The position numbers were made by a program, and so were the translations under genes. The notes under the pieces were generated by a model, which saw only the letters and a program-made list of their open reading frames with translations, was not told the origin of the DNA and made no database searches. From G963667675 sp965197565 (GTDB lineage Bacteria; Chloroflexota; Dehalococcoidia; Lucifugimonadales; UBA3495), in assembly GCA_965197565.1 (NCBI GenBank), contig CBDANK010000004.1, positions 558,001 through 622,000 on the forward strand: a stretch of DNA of 64,000 bases, written 5' to 3'. The number at the start of each line of letters is the position of its first letter. Position 1 is the stretch's first letter. This document shows, in pieces, positions 8,087 through 20,069 of the stretch.

Positions 8087-8169
8087 TTTCTCTTGTAGCA
8101 CTTTAACAAAAGAATAAGAAGTCTAAGTATCCTGCAATAGAACACCAAACGTTTGGAGTTCCTAGCGTG

Positions 8170-11303
<3,134 letters not shown>

Positions 11304-11458
11304 ACGCTAGGAGCTTCAAACTTTGTTGGCATAAATCTCCCCTGACCCCTCTTACCAAGGGGCAGGGAATGGGGCGGCAGGACTAGACTTCTTCTTCTTA
11401 AGATAGTGAGTTCCAATAAAACCTTCCTTAGTCCCCCTTTAACAAAGGGGGGATTTAG

Positions 11459-11533
11459 CGCGGGGTGGAGCAGTGGCAGCTCGTCGGGCTCATAACCCGA
11501 AGGTCGTTGGTTCGAGTCCAACCCCCGCTACCA
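11459..11533 (+). tRNA. Initiator tRNA-Met (CAT), with encoded CCA
   Basis: Cloverleaf: acceptor CGCGGGG/CCCCGCT, D stem GAGC/GCTC, anticodon stem TCGGG/CCCGA around CTCATAA, T stem GTTGG/CCAAC with TTCGAGT, then A and CCA. Two initiator hallmarks are visible: the first acceptor pair is a C-T mismatch, and the anticodon stem ends in three G-C pairs. It lies 156 bases after 23S rRNA and before a strong terminator, so it may share the rRNA transcript. Confidence 0.95.
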
Positions 11534-11545
11534 AAATAGTAAGCA

Positions 11546-11578
11546 AAAAGGCCCCCGGAACACTCCGGGGGCCTTTTC
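11546..11578 (+). terminator. Intrinsic terminator after 23S rRNA/tRNA-fMet
   Basis: GGCCCCCGGA, loop ACAC, TCCGGGGGCC, then TTTTCGTT, with an A-rich 5' flank. It is a perfect 10-bp GC stem with a T tract 17 bases after the tRNA end. Confidence 0.9.
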
Positions 11579-11621
11579 GTTCCCCAACTTCCAAGGAATC
11601 ATCGATCGGCGAAGGACGGAC

Positions 11622-11981
11622 ATGTCACCGGAGAATCGCGCCTTCACAGTCATTCTGGAAAAGGAAGAGGATGGGGGTTTCTCCGTCTACTGCCCCGCTC
11701 TGCCCGGATGCGTTAGCCAAGGAGACGACCGGGCCGAGGCCCTACGAAACATCAACGAAGCGGTCAGTCTTGTCCTGAAGGTTTTGGAAAACGGGGCCAC
11801 AGTCCATGATTTACACGTCACGAAGAGTCAAGACCAGGAATTAGCCCTCCCTTACCCGGAGACTCCGACCCTGATAGCCGAGGAGGTGAGGCCCATCCTG
11901 GCATGTCGGGAGAAGGATGGGCTCCCTTATACAGGCGTGTCCATTGAACAAGTGGAGTTCATAGCCGGGGCGCCCGTGTAA
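11622..11981 (+). CDS. HicB-family antitoxin
   Basis: A 119-residue protein with a HicB domain in residues 5-70: FTVILEKEEDGGFSVYCPAL, PGCVSQGDDRAEALRNI. The C-terminal third is a linker-like extension. The next gene starts at the base after its stop and begins like HicA, so this was a hicBA pair that silences or frees an mRNA interferase. As the toxin is disrupted, the antitoxin now stands alone. It lies between the tRNA-fMet terminator and a tRNA-Met remnant. Confidence 0.8.
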   Translation: MSPENRAFTVILEKEEDGGFSVYCPALPGCVSQGDDRAEALRNINEAVSLVLKVLENGATVHDLHVTKSQDQELALPYPETPTLIAEEVRPILACREKDGLPYTGVSIEQVEFIAGAPV

Positions 11982-12083
11982 ATGCCTCCGCTACCCGTGG
12001 TGTCAGGCAGGGAAGCCGTAAGGGCGTTTGAACGTGCGGGATGGGTCTTCGTCGGTCTGCAAAGGCCTGGGCTTTTTGTTGCT
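11982..12083 (+). pseudogene. HicA toxin remnant (N-terminal part only)
   Basis: The ATG directly follows the hicB stop. The first 24 residues (MPPLPVVSGREAVRAFERAGWVFV) match the HicA start, including the P-VSG and the helix ending in GW-F. Then the HicA pattern, with its RGSH catalytic histidine, is lost and the sequence merges into an unrelated secreted-protein gene. The toxin is therefore truncated after about 25 codons. Confidence 0.65.
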
Positions 12084-12541
12084 ATGAGATTGTGTGTGGG
12101 CAAATACGTAGCGCTGCCGCTTCTTTTCCCGCTTCTTTTCATTGTAACTGTGTCCCTCTTCGCCTCTGGCGGGGGACCTTCCGGTCCTACCGCCGAGAAC
12201 CTGAAAGCACGGGCTGAAGGAGTAGGCACCGCTTCCTGGATGCCGACTGGGAGGAGGTTTATGAATTTCTGCATCCTGAAGACAAGTCCAACTGTTCCAG
12301 CCAAGAACTTGTAGAGAACGTGGGGCTTACCAAATCTGAAATCCGTGCTGAGCTTGGCGTTGACGAAGACGCCGATTTGGAAGTTCGCGTGCCCATCACT
12401 GAGGTTTCCGGTAATCGGGGCAGTACAGTCGTAGAATACTATCACGATGGAACGTTTCTCTTCAGAGATGAGGGCGAAGTGGATTGGAGGTTTGTAGATG
12501 GGCAATGGTATCTTGAAGATATTGGTCGGTGTGATCTGTAA
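12084..12541 (+). pseudogene. Secreted hypothetical protein with one frameshift
   Basis: From the ATG at 12084 a signal-like segment (VALPLLFPLLFIVTVSLFAS) leads into an Ala/Glu-rich stretch. Near 12230 the sense moves to another frame: LDADWEEVYEFLHPEDKSNC, then a separate open stretch to 12541 with two more strands and W-F-DGQWYLED. Joined, these give a protein of about 150 residues resembling secreted NTF2-like or cystatin-like small domains. A single-base indel explains the split. Function unknown. Confidence 0.5.
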
Positions 12542-12556
12542 GTAAGTGACCACACT

Positions 12557-12613
12557 GCCAGACCGTTGGGCTCATAACCCGAAGGCCGCTGCTCCGAGTC
12601 TAACCCACGCCAC
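12557..12613 (+). pseudogene. tRNA-Met remnant
   Basis: GGGCTCATAACCCGAAGG is identical to the anticodon arm of the initiator tRNA at 11459. The T arm (GCTGC-TCCGAGT-CTAAC) and acceptor end (CACGCCA) are recognisable but mispaired, and the 5' half is missing. It is a degenerate partial copy about 1.1 kb from the intact gene. The DNA between the two may be an old insertion at the tRNA. Confidence 0.7.
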
Positions 12614-12634
12614 CCAAGTTTCGCTGCAAAGGCG

Positions 12635-12656
12635 GCCCACGGAATTACCCGTGGGC
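12635..12656 (+). terminator. Hairpin after the tRNA remnant
   Basis: GCCCACGG, loop AATTAC, CCGTGGGC, followed by TTCC. It is a strong stem with a weak T tract, resembling the terminator that follows a tRNA. Confidence 0.45.
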
Positions 12657-12659
12657 TTC

Positions 12660-12892
12660 CACCATGCTCCAAGCAACTTCAAGCGGACTTGAATTACCTG
12701 GCGATGACCCCCTTCCACTGCGCCGCTCCCGATGGGCAGACCTTCCTGCGGGGCCGTGACATAATCCAACCGGCCCAGCCGGTTCAGGCTAAAAAGTGGA
12801 ATGCTCCGCGTGGCAAGGCGTTCCAGTTGGCGCACGGCCCGGCGGGTGATGGCTTGCCGGTCCCGGAAGCTCCGTGTAATGCCATCCCGCAT
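12660..12892 (-). pseudogene. Transposase C-terminal remnant (ISKra4-like)
   Basis: The minus-strand frame carries LDYVTAPQEGLPIGSGAVEG, then a His and an RLKL-GAWW segment, the typical C-terminal GLPIGSG-VE-motif region of ISKra4-like and related transposases. Upstream catalytic parts are absent. It sits beside the tRNA remnant and may be what is left of the element that inserted there. Confidence 0.6.
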
Positions 12893-12924
12893 CGGAGACC
12901 TTTGCGTAACTGGCCGCTCAACTT

Positions 12925-13085
12925 GTCATTCCGACCGGAGGGAGGAATCTAAGGCGTTGGGCCGGAGTCGTCGCATCGGTCGAGCTACAGACCCAGTGCT
13001 TGCTGACATAGGTTTGAGATTCCTCATGGAGTTTATCCTGAGCGCAGCCGAAGGGCTTCGCTGCGTTCGGAATGACAGGGGTGGG
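12925..13085 (+). repeat. Dispersed repeat family B
   Basis: About 160 bp beginning CATTCCGACCGGAGGGAGGAA and ending CTTCGCTGCGTTCGGAATGA. Near-identical copies are at 39098-39285 and, inverted, at 41225-41390. Both ends are arms of a CATTCCGA/TCGGAATG inverted repeat. Confidence 0.75.
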
Positions 13086-13120
13086 GGTTGTGCAAAGGTC
13101 CCGCATCGCGGGTGCAGGTG

Positions 13121-14221
13121 TTACGGCACCAGCATGGCCCGGGTGATGTCGGTCTGCCGGGCGTTCCATTCCGCTTGAGGAAAGGCCTCGTTAACCTCCG
13201 ACAGCGGGAATTTGTGGGATACGATCTTATGGAAAGGCAGCTTATTTTGGTTCCGGACCAGAAAGTCCAAGAGCGTCGGCAGCAAAGACGGGCGGTACAT
13301 GAGTGAGCCGACGATGTTCTTGCCGGTTAAGAGCTTGGAAGGGTCAATGGACACCTCCCGCCCCCTTACGATGTCCCCGATTTCAACAAAGGTGCCGCCG
13401 TTGCTGAGCATGTCAATGCCCTCGGCCAACAACTCGGCCCTGCCCACAAGCTCCATCACTACGTCGCTGCCCCGGCCGTTGGTCAACTCCTTTACCCGTT
13501 CTACCCGGGTTTCCGGGGTATTGAACTCTTCAATGTTGATGGTGTAATCGGCTCCGAACTCTTCGGCCAATTGCAAGCGATTCTCAAGGCGGTCCAGCAC
13601 AATGACCCGGTCCGCTCCCATGTCCTTGGCCATGGCGGTAGCGTGTATTCCCAGACCTCCGGCCCCTTGAATAACCACGTAATTTCCTTCCCTGGCTCCT
13701 GCCCGGATCAAACCGGTGGTGACGGTGCCCATAGCGCAATTTACCGGGCCCAGGAGGTCGTCTGGCAGCTCGTCAGGGGTGCGGAATATGGGATGCCGCG
13801 GCGGCAGATAGAGAAAATCGGCGTAGGTGCCGGTGAAGTAGGGATATATGCCGGCGGCAGGATAACTCCGGTTGGCGCACCAGTTTGTATCCCCCCTCAA
13901 GCAGGGATGGCAGCGGTAGCAAGGGAAAACCGCCGAATAGATCAGCCGGTCTCCTTCCTCAATGGGCGTGCCCAAGGTGTCGGTGCTCACGCCGGCCCCA
14001 AGCTTCTCCACCACCCCCGTTCCCTCGTGACCCATAACCTTGCCTGTTGGCGGCAGGGGCACGTTGATCTGGTCTCCCCTCCAGGTATGGAGGTCGGAGC
14101 CGCAAATGCCCGCTTGGGTCATTCGGAGCAAGACCGCTCCCGGCTCAGGGTCCGGGACCTCGAATTCATCGATCTCAAAGGGTTTTCCGTACTCTTTGCA
14201 AATGACTACACGGCCTTTCAA
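13121..14221 (-). CDS. Zinc-dependent medium-chain dehydrogenase (alcohol/polyol type)
   Basis: A 366-residue MDR-superfamily NAD(P)-dependent dehydrogenase. Catalytic zinc ligands are visible as Cys40 in GICGSDLH and His65-Glu66 in GHEGTGVVE. The structural zinc lobe is complete (CYRCHPCLRGDTNWC), and the Rossmann motif is GAGGLG at about residue 185. It resembles threonine/sorbitol dehydrogenase-like enzymes, but the substrate cannot be read from the sequence. It is transcribed alone, with repeats on both sides. Confidence 0.9.
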   Translation of the reverse strand: MKGRVVICKEYGKPFEIDEFEVPDPEPGAVLLRMTQAGICGSDLHTWRGDQINVPLPPTGKVMGHEGTGVVEKLGAGVSTDTLGTPIEEGDRLIYSAVFPCYRCHPCLRGDTNWCANRSYPAAGIYPYFTGTYADFLYLPPRHPIFRTPDELPDDLLGPVNCAMGTVTTGLIRAGAREGNYVVIQGAGGLGIHATAMAKDMGADRVIVLDRLENRLQLAEEFGADYTINIEEFNTPETRVERVKELTNGRGSDVVMELVGRAELLAEGIDMLSNGGTFVEIGDIVRGREVSIDPSKLLTGKNIVGSLMYRPSLLPTLLDFLVRNQNKLPFHKIVSHKFPLSEVNEAFPQAEWNARQTDITRAMLVP

Positions 14222-14334
14222 CTGACGCCTCCTTACAATAGCGGTAACCCGCTCAGCGATTGAGTGGCTGATTCAACCCCAATTATACTATCGGTTCCCA
14301 GGGTCCGCATCAGCCGGGTATCCCGGCGCGGGGT

Positions 14335-14522
14335 CTCTTCATTGTCACCCTCGGCCTACGCCGGGGCAGGCTCTGAACTATTCTTCAATGTCACCCCCTG
14401 TTCAAGCCAGAGGCAGGCTCTGAACCATTATTCAATGTCACCCTGAACGGAGTGAAGGGTCTAAAATCCTTGATTGCATTCTCTTTCTTCGGTACTCGGA
14501 CCAGGTTCCTGCTGAAGGGTCT
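14335..14522 (+). repeat. Dispersed repeat family A cluster
   Basis: Contains TCACCCTCGGCCTACGCCGG, a TCACCCTGAACGGAGTGAAG module and the GTACTCGGACCAGGTTCC module in inverse order to other A copies. The MITE at 14525 interrupts it, and its continuation (GATTCTTCGCCTACGGCTCA) is at 14673-14695. Confidence 0.7.
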
Positions 14523-14524
14523 TA

Positions 14525-14670
14525 GGGCCTGTTGACACTACCAATTTCCTAGATAGGGATTGGTAGTCCAGCCTCCCGCAAAGGGCGCCTCTACAACCGG
14601 CGTGCTACGGGATTTCGTAGGGGCAACCCTTGTGGTTGCCCGGTCCTCAGCTATTAGTGTCAACAGGCCC
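14525..14670 (+). mobile_element. MITE family 1, copy 2 (complete)
   Basis: 146 bp with perfect 16-bp terminal inverted repeats, GGGCCTGTTGACACTA and TAGTGTCAACAGGCCC, and TA on each side (14523-14524 and 14671-14672). Joining the flanks restores a family A repeat, read on the minus strand as GAAGAATCTAAGACCCTTCAG minus its last base. There is no open frame; an internal GGGGCAACCC/GGTTGCCC hairpin is present. Confidence 0.9.
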
Positions 14671-14867
14671 TAGATTCTTCGCCTACGGCTCAGAATGGAC
14701 GTTTATGAGAATGAAAAGACCCAGTATCCCGGCGCGGGGCAATCGCGGTTTGGCCAAGCGCGTCCACTAGACGCCCCTCTTGTGAGCGCCTCTACGATGG
14801 TCACGACGCCGAAATGCCGAGGCAACCACAAGGGTTGCCCCGGCCGCTCCAGAGCGGCCAGTGAATC

Positions 14868-15785
14868 TCAATGGAAATGCCGGTCCAACTCGGAGGCGTA
14901 TCTAACCCCCAATGTGTCCCGATTCTCCTTTAGCCAACCGCTCAAACTCACCTGTCCCACCGGCGGGTTATGGGAAACCAGAAGACCCGCCATCAAGCCG
15001 TCGGTCTCGTCTTTGGTCAGCACCACGTCCCTAACCATATAACCGGCCAACCGGGAAAGGAACAGCGTCAAACCCGGGGGAAGGCTCAGCACGCTGGCTT
15101 TGCTCCCAACGCTTTCAGCAATGAGCCGGACCAGTTGCTTGTAGCTGTAAATTTCGGGGCCGACACAGTCCAGAATCTTGTTTTCGCACCGTAAGGCGGC
15201 ATCCACCGCCGCCTCGCTTACATCCTCGACATGCACCGGTTGAACCGGATAGCATCCTGTTCCCGGCACCGGGAAAACAGGGAACCTTCTGAGGAACCAA
15301 GCAATGTTGTTGATCAAGACATCCTCGGCCCCGAAGATCAATGTGGGCCGGATGATGGTGTAGGCCAGACCAGACCCGGATACGGCCGCTTCGGCAAGGC
15401 CCTTATTCTTGAAATAAGCAAGCGGCGAAACCGGAGAAGCATTGGCAATACTGATGTGAACAATCTGTTGCACTCCGGCTTGTTGGGCCGCCCTGATCAG
15501 GGCCTTGGTGTTCTCCAAGGCCAGGTCAAAGGTCGCTGCCCCACGAGGAAAGCGAATCCAATAGGTATTGAAAAGAGTAGAAGCCCCCCGAAGACTGCCG
15601 GCCAGTTCGTCAGGGGCGTCGAATCGGAGCGGGAACGCCTCTACCCGGTCTCCAAATGGGTTCGTCCGACCGGGATGACCGGTGAGGGTCCTCACCTCCT
15701 TTCCCACGGAGAGAAGTTTGCTGGCAATGTATTTACCGGTATAACTGAAAGCGCCGGTGACCGCGTTCAGGCCCGCCTCTGGCAT
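14868..15785 (-). CDS. Atypical short-chain dehydrogenase / NAD-binding epimerase (NmrA/NDUFA9-like)
   Basis: A 305-residue single Rossmann-domain protein. The N-terminal nucleotide motif is VTGAFSYTGKYIASKLL (TGxxxxTG variant), with a G-V-QIVHISIA strand at about 105-115 and a YFKNKGLAE helix replacing the usual YxxxK. Such proteins are NAD(P)-binding sugar-nucleotide epimerase relatives, quinone-oxidoreductase-like sensors or complex I assembly-type factors; the sequence does not say which. It is transcribed alone, divergent from the monooxygenase operon. Confidence 0.8.
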   Translation of the reverse strand: MPEAGLNAVTGAFSYTGKYIASKLLSVGKEVRTLTGHPGRTNPFGDRVEAFPLRFDAPDELAGSLRGASTLFNTYWIRFPRGAATFDLALENTKALIRAAQQAGVQQIVHISIANASPVSPLAYFKNKGLAEAAVSGSGLAYTIIRPTLIFGAEDVLINNIAWFLRRFPVFPVPGTGCYPVQPVHVEDVSEAAVDAALRCENKILDCVGPEIYSYKQLVRLIAESVGSKASVLSLPPGLTLFLSRLAGYMVRDVVLTKDETDGLMAGLLVSHNPPVGQVSLSGWLKENRDTLGVRYASELDRHFH

Positions 15786-16187
15786 ATATATTCCCCTCTC
15801 CGACTAGGGAGCAATCCGCTCCAGGGTCTTTCAATTCTCCCTCTCCCGCTGGGAGAGGGCTGGGGTGAGGCAGAAATCCCCGCACCCTTGACGCATCCAG
15901 AACATCCGTGCTACTATGCCTCCCATGCACCAGACATCTACCCCTCGCTCAAGCCCCACCTTGGGCTGGACGCCGACCCAAGCCCACTGTGCCATTTCTC
16001 GCCATATCCGGCCCTTTCCCGGTCAATCTTGGATCCGCCAGCTACGGCCGCCGGGACGCCACTGTGCCTCCCGTCCATGCGCCCTCAGCTAGGAAACGGT
16101 CCCAAATGGCCCAGAATGGCACACATTTTCGAAAAGTCCTGGGGCCGCAGGCCGGAAACCAAGACCCTGCCATCCAATCTAAATTGG
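15786..16187. other. Intergenic region between divergent genes
   Basis: About 400 bases without a gene I can support. The first 70 carry the CCCTCTCCCGCTGGGAGAGGG type of dispersed palindrome. A plus-strand frame is open throughout and joins the monooxygenase frame, but it is proline/arginine-rich, lacks homology to the paralogues and precedes the promoter at 16188, so I treat it as noncoding. Confidence 0.6.
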
Positions 16188-16215
16188 TTGACAAGTGTAC
16201 CTCATGCATTACAAT
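16188..16215 (+). promoter_or_regulatory. Promoter of the monooxygenase operon
   Basis: TTGACA and TACAAT with 16 bases between, 55 bases before the first ATG (16271). Good sigma-70-type match. Confidence 0.7.
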
Positions 16216-16270
16216 GACTCTATATTTGGGTACTCTGGAAACAGGTGCCTTGAGAAGAGGAGACCACCAA

Positions 16271-17464
16271 ATGATCACCAAGTTTGGGAGCCTATTTGCC
16301 GGCCATGTCGACTTGCAAAATCTCGGCTTTGACGGCACACCATCAAACGACCGCTTTTTGTCCGACACCCACCTGAACACGGTGTTCGACAAGACGGAAG
16401 CCATTGCCAAGTTGATGGACAGAACGGGCTATGACGTCTTTTGGGCTGCGGAACACCGCTTTCAGCGGGAAGGCTACGAGTGCCTGCCTAACCTCTTGAT
16501 GCTGTTCGTTCACTTGTGTCACATTACCAAGAACCTCAAGTTTGGTTGCGGTTTCAACATAACCCCCATGTGGCACCCGTTGCGATTGGCCGAGGACTTC
16601 GCCACCGTCGACCATCTGACCAACGGCCGGATCATCTTCGGGGTGGGCCGCGGCTACCATACTCGGGAGAACGAGACTTTGGGTGCGCCCAGCACAAGGT
16701 TGGACGACGCCACCAACCGTGACTTGTTTGAAGACCAAGTGGAGATCATATTCAAAGCCTTCAATAATCGTTCCTTCTCCCACCATAGCGAGTTCTATCA
16801 AATCCCTCCCGCGGTCCCTTACCGCGGCTATGAACTGGAGGAGATCACCTTGGTCCCCCGGCCCAAGACACTGCCGGTGGAGACCTGGCAACCCATTGTC
16901 AGCGGCAGCCAAAGGCAGATGGACTTTATGGTCAAACACAACATGAAGGGCATCATCGGTGGAGGCGCGGCCGCCGGCGGCGCGACGGATAAGGTAATGG
17001 AGGCTTGGCGGGACGCCCACGCCAGGGCTGGACGCGACATTGAGTTGGGGGAGGGACTGGCCATCGGTTACACCATCCACATAGCGGAAACCGAAAAGAA
17101 GGCCATTGAAGAAGCACGGCCTTTCTTTGAAGAGAACATGAAGATGTTTGCTCCCCTTGGCTTCGTCCGCGGCCTATCCGACGATCAGATTGACGCCCTT
17201 GCCGACCCCCGCCGGGTCCACTCCGCCGGCCTGCCAACCTTGGAACAGGCCGTGGCGGAAGGTTCCTGGTTGGTTGGCCCGCCGGAACTGATAACTGAAA
17301 AGATCATGGCAATCCAAGAGCGTTATCCGGGCCTGGATACAATGAACGTGGGCAACGTAATCGGCACGCCCCAGTCGGTGATTCTTGAGCAGCTTCAAGC
17401 CTTCGCCGACGATGTGATGCCCACCTTCAAGAACCAGGCAAGGGCCCCTGTCGCCGCTGACTAG
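16271..17464 (+). CDS. LLM-class flavin-dependent monooxygenase (paralogue 1)
   Basis: A 397-residue bacterial-luciferase-like oxidoreductase that uses reduced FMN or F420. I start at the ATG at 16271, preceded by GAAGAGGAG, because the two paralogues begin with the same MI-KFG-L pattern. Typical features: the N-terminal strand with FGSLFAG, AEHRFQREGYECLPN around residue 65-80, GFNITPMWHPLRLAEDFATV at about 96-115, and GRIIFGVGRGYH, the flavin-site loop. It is the most diverged of the three tandem copies. SAR202 bacteria carry many such enzymes, thought to oxidise recalcitrant organics; the substrate is unknown. Confidence 0.9.
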   Translation: MITKFGSLFAGHVDLQNLGFDGTPSNDRFLSDTHLNTVFDKTEAIAKLMDRTGYDVFWAAEHRFQREGYECLPNLLMLFVHLCHITKNLKFGCGFNITPMWHPLRLAEDFATVDHLTNGRIIFGVGRGYHTRENETLGAPSTRLDDATNRDLFEDQVEIIFKAFNNRSFSHHSEFYQIPPAVPYRGYELEEITLVPRPKTLPVETWQPIVSGSQRQMDFMVKHNMKGIIGGGAAAGGATDKVMEAWRDAHARAGRDIELGEGLAIGYTIHIAETEKKAIEEARPFFEENMKMFAPLGFVRGLSDDQIDALADPRRVHSAGLPTLEQAVAEGSWLVGPPELITEKIMAIQERYPGLDTMNVGNVIGTPQSVILEQLQAFADDVMPTFKNQARAPVAAD

Positions 17465-17539
17465 AGACGACCCAAAAGGGGTGTTCTTATCGTTTCTATC
17501 ACTGGGTTTAACGCCTGTTGAAAAAGGGGTGGATGAAAA

Positions 17540-18739
17540 ATGATAACGAAGTTTGGCATGAACTACGCCGGAGACGTGGACCTGCATCTGGACCGGGACG
17601 AGGTGGGCCTGGAGGGCTTGCCGATCAATGAACGCTGGCTCTCGGATGACCACCTGTCGACCGTGTTTGAGAAAACTCAGAACATAGTCCAACTCATGGA
17701 CCGGGTGGGTTACGACACCTTCTGGATGGCGGAGCACCACTTTCAGAGGGAAGGCTACGAGTGCATCCCCAACCTTCTGCTCCTCAACGTTCACCTAGCC
17801 CATATTACCCAGAACATCAGGTTCGGTTGCGGCTTCAACATCGCTCCCATGTGGCACCCCCTGAGAATGGCTGAGGACTTCGCCACGGCAAACATTCTCA
17901 CCGGAGGCCGCATCATCTTCGGCGTGGGGCGGGGGTATCATTCTCGGGAGGTGGACAGCTTCGGCGCTCCCAGCACGATTACCGACACCGCCGCTAACCG
18001 GGAGTTATTCGAGGAGCAGGTGGAGGTCATTCTCAAGGCTTTCAATAACCGGTCTTTCTCCCACCAAGGCAAGTACTACACCATACCGCCCAGGGTGCCC
18101 TATAGGGGGTATGAGTTGGAGGAGATCACCTTGGTGCCCAGGCCCACGGAGTTGCCGGTAGAGACCTACCAGCCCTTGGTCAGCGCCAGCCAGCGGGCCA
18201 TGGACTTCATGGTAAAGCACGGCATCAAGGGCATAATGGGCGGCGGCGCGGCGGTGGGCGGCGCCGACCACGATGTCATTGTGCGCTGGCGGGATGCCTT
18301 GGCCCGGTCTGGAAAGGAGATCGAGTTGGGCGGAGACCTGATTATCGGCTACAACACGATCTTGGGTGACACCGAAGAAAAGGCTATCGCCCAGATCAAG
18401 CCCTACTTCGAAGAGAGCATGAAGGTGTTCGGTCCTCTGGGATTTGCCAGCCTCAATGCGGAGCAAATCGAGGCCATAAGCGACCGAAGACGGGCTCCCT
18501 CAGCCGGGCTTCCCACCGTCGAACAGCGGATCAAAGAGGGCCAATACATCTGCGGTCCGCCCGAGTTAATCATAGAAAAGCTCATGGAAATTCAAGAGAG
18601 GTATCCGGGACTGGAAGAGGTCCATATGGGGCCTCCCTGTAGCGGGCTGCCGGAGGACCAGTACTTGGAGCAGTTGGAGTGGTTCGCCAAGGACGTGATG
18701 CCCGCGTTCAAGAACCAGGTTAAGGCTTCCGCCGATTAG
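17540..18739 (+). CDS. LLM-class flavin-dependent monooxygenase (paralogue 2)
   Basis: A 399-residue paralogue of the preceding gene, 75 bases downstream in the same operon, with AAGGGGTGG before the ATG. It keeps AEHHFQREGYECIPNLLLL, GFNIAPMWHPLRMAEDFATA and GRIIFGVGRGYHSREVDSFG. From about 18040 to 18240 it is almost identical in DNA to paralogue 3, including codon choice, while the flanks of that block differ more. This points to a recent duplication or gene conversion. Product: cytoplasmic two-component-type monooxygenase subunit; the reductase partner is not in the window. Confidence 0.9.
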   Translation: MITKFGMNYAGDVDLHLDRDEVGLEGLPINERWLSDDHLSTVFEKTQNIVQLMDRVGYDTFWMAEHHFQREGYECIPNLLLLNVHLAHITQNIRFGCGFNIAPMWHPLRMAEDFATANILTGGRIIFGVGRGYHSREVDSFGAPSTITDTAANRELFEEQVEVILKAFNNRSFSHQGKYYTIPPRVPYRGYELEEITLVPRPTELPVETYQPLVSASQRAMDFMVKHGIKGIMGGGAAVGGADHDVIVRWRDALARSGKEIELGGDLIIGYNTILGDTEEKAIAQIKPYFEESMKVFGPLGFASLNAEQIEAISDRRRAPSAGLPTVEQRIKEGQYICGPPELIIEKLMEIQERYPGLEEVHMGPPCSGLPEDQYLEQLEWFAKDVMPAFKNQVKASAD

Positions 18740-18839
18740 ACGTTATGCGCCGCGCTTGGCGGCCTTATTCGCGGACGCACGCGGGTAGCTTTTTATCCGT
18801 CTTAGGCGGACCGGGATGAAAAACGGGAGTAGGTAAAGC

Positions 18840-20027
18840 ATGATAAAAAGATTCGGCAATCTGTACTCTGGAGACGTAGACCTAGACCCGGAACGGGACG
18901 AGTTGGGCTTGGATGGCCTGCCGGTCAATGAACGCTGGCTCTCGGATGACCACCTTGCTACCGCATTTCCCAAGGCGGAGCACATAGCCCAGCATTTGGA
19001 CCGGCTGGGCTTCGATACCTTCTGGATGGCGGAGCACCACTTCCAAAGGGAAGGCTACGAATGCATCCCCAACCTGCTGCTCTTCAATGTTCACTTGGCC
19101 CACCTTACCAAGAACCTCAGGTTCGGTTGCGGCTTCAACATCGCCCCCATGTGGCACCCTCTGAGGATGGCGGAGGACTTTGCCACGGCAAACATTCTCA
19201 CTGGCGGCCGGATCATCTTCGGCGTGGGCCGAGGCTACCATACTCGGGAAGTGGACAGCTTCGGCTCTCCCAGCACCATGACCGACAACGCCGCCAACCG
19301 GGACCTATTCGAAGAGCAGGTGGAGATCATTCTCAAGGCTTTCAATAACCGGTCTTTCTCCCACCAAGGCAAGTACTACACCATACCGCCCAGAGTGCCC
19401 TATCGGGGGTATGACCTGGAGGAGATCACCTTGGTGCCCAGGCCCACGGAGTTGCCGGTGGAGACCTACCAGCCCTTGGTCAGCGCCAGCCAGCGGGCCA
19501 TGGATTTCATGGTAAAACACGGCATCAAGGGCATGATGGGCGGTGGAGCGGGGCCGGGCGGCGCCAATCACGATGTCGTGGTGCGCTGGCGGGATGCCCA
19601 GGCCCGGTCTGGAAAGGAGATCGAGTTGGGCGGGAACCTGATCATTGGCTATAACGTGTTCTTGGCCGACACCGAGAAGGAGGCCATCGCCCAAGTCCGA
19701 CCTTATTACGAAGAACACGTGAAAGTGTTTGGCCCCTTGGGCTTTGCCAGCCTCAATGACGAGCAAATAGAGGCAGTAAGCGATCGAAGACGAGCTCCCG
19801 CGGCGGGAATTGCCACTGTTGAAGACGCCATCAAGCTGGGCCAATACATCTGCGGGCCGCCGGAGTTGGTCAAAGAAAGACTCATGGAAATTCAAGAAAT
19901 GTATCCTGGGTTGGAAGAAGTCCACATCGACCGGCCCTGTGGAGGGTTGCCGGAGCAACTGTACTTGGACCAGTTGGAATGGTTCGCCAAGGACGTGATG
20001 CCCGCATTCAAGAAGAACCAGGACTAA
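18840..20027 (+). CDS. LLM-class flavin-dependent monooxygenase (paralogue 3)
   Basis: A 395-residue protein, third in the tandem array, 100 bases after paralogue 2, with GGGAGTAGG before its ATG. The domain is the same single TIM-barrel, with identical flavin-loop motifs (GFNIAPMWHPLRMAEDFATA, GVGRGYHTREVDSFG). Divergence from paralogue 2 is concentrated in the first 60 and last 100 residues, where substrate or partner contacts may differ. A 14-bp hairpin about 185 bases downstream probably ends the transcript. Confidence 0.9.
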   Translation: MIKRFGNLYSGDVDLDPERDELGLDGLPVNERWLSDDHLATAFPKAEHIAQHLDRLGFDTFWMAEHHFQREGYECIPNLLLFNVHLAHLTKNLRFGCGFNIAPMWHPLRMAEDFATANILTGGRIIFGVGRGYHTREVDSFGSPSTMTDNAANRDLFEEQVEIILKAFNNRSFSHQGKYYTIPPRVPYRGYDLEEITLVPRPTELPVETYQPLVSASQRAMDFMVKHGIKGMMGGGAGPGGANHDVVVRWRDAQARSGKEIELGGNLIIGYNVFLADTEKEAIAQVRPYYEEHVKVFGPLGFASLNDEQIEAVSDRRRAPAAGIATVEDAIKLGQYICGPPELVKERLMEIQEMYPGLEEVHIDRPCGGLPEQLYLDQLEWFAKDVMPAFKKNQD

Positions 20028-20069
20028 GCCGCAATCAGCGGCGGCTAGCGGGGTCTTTTCATTCTCGTA

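Noticed and set aside
15908..16270. Upstream extension of the first monooxygenase frame by about 120 codons
   Set aside because: The extension has no counterpart in the two paralogues and lies upstream of or across a good promoter (16188-16215); the ATG at 16271 aligns with both.
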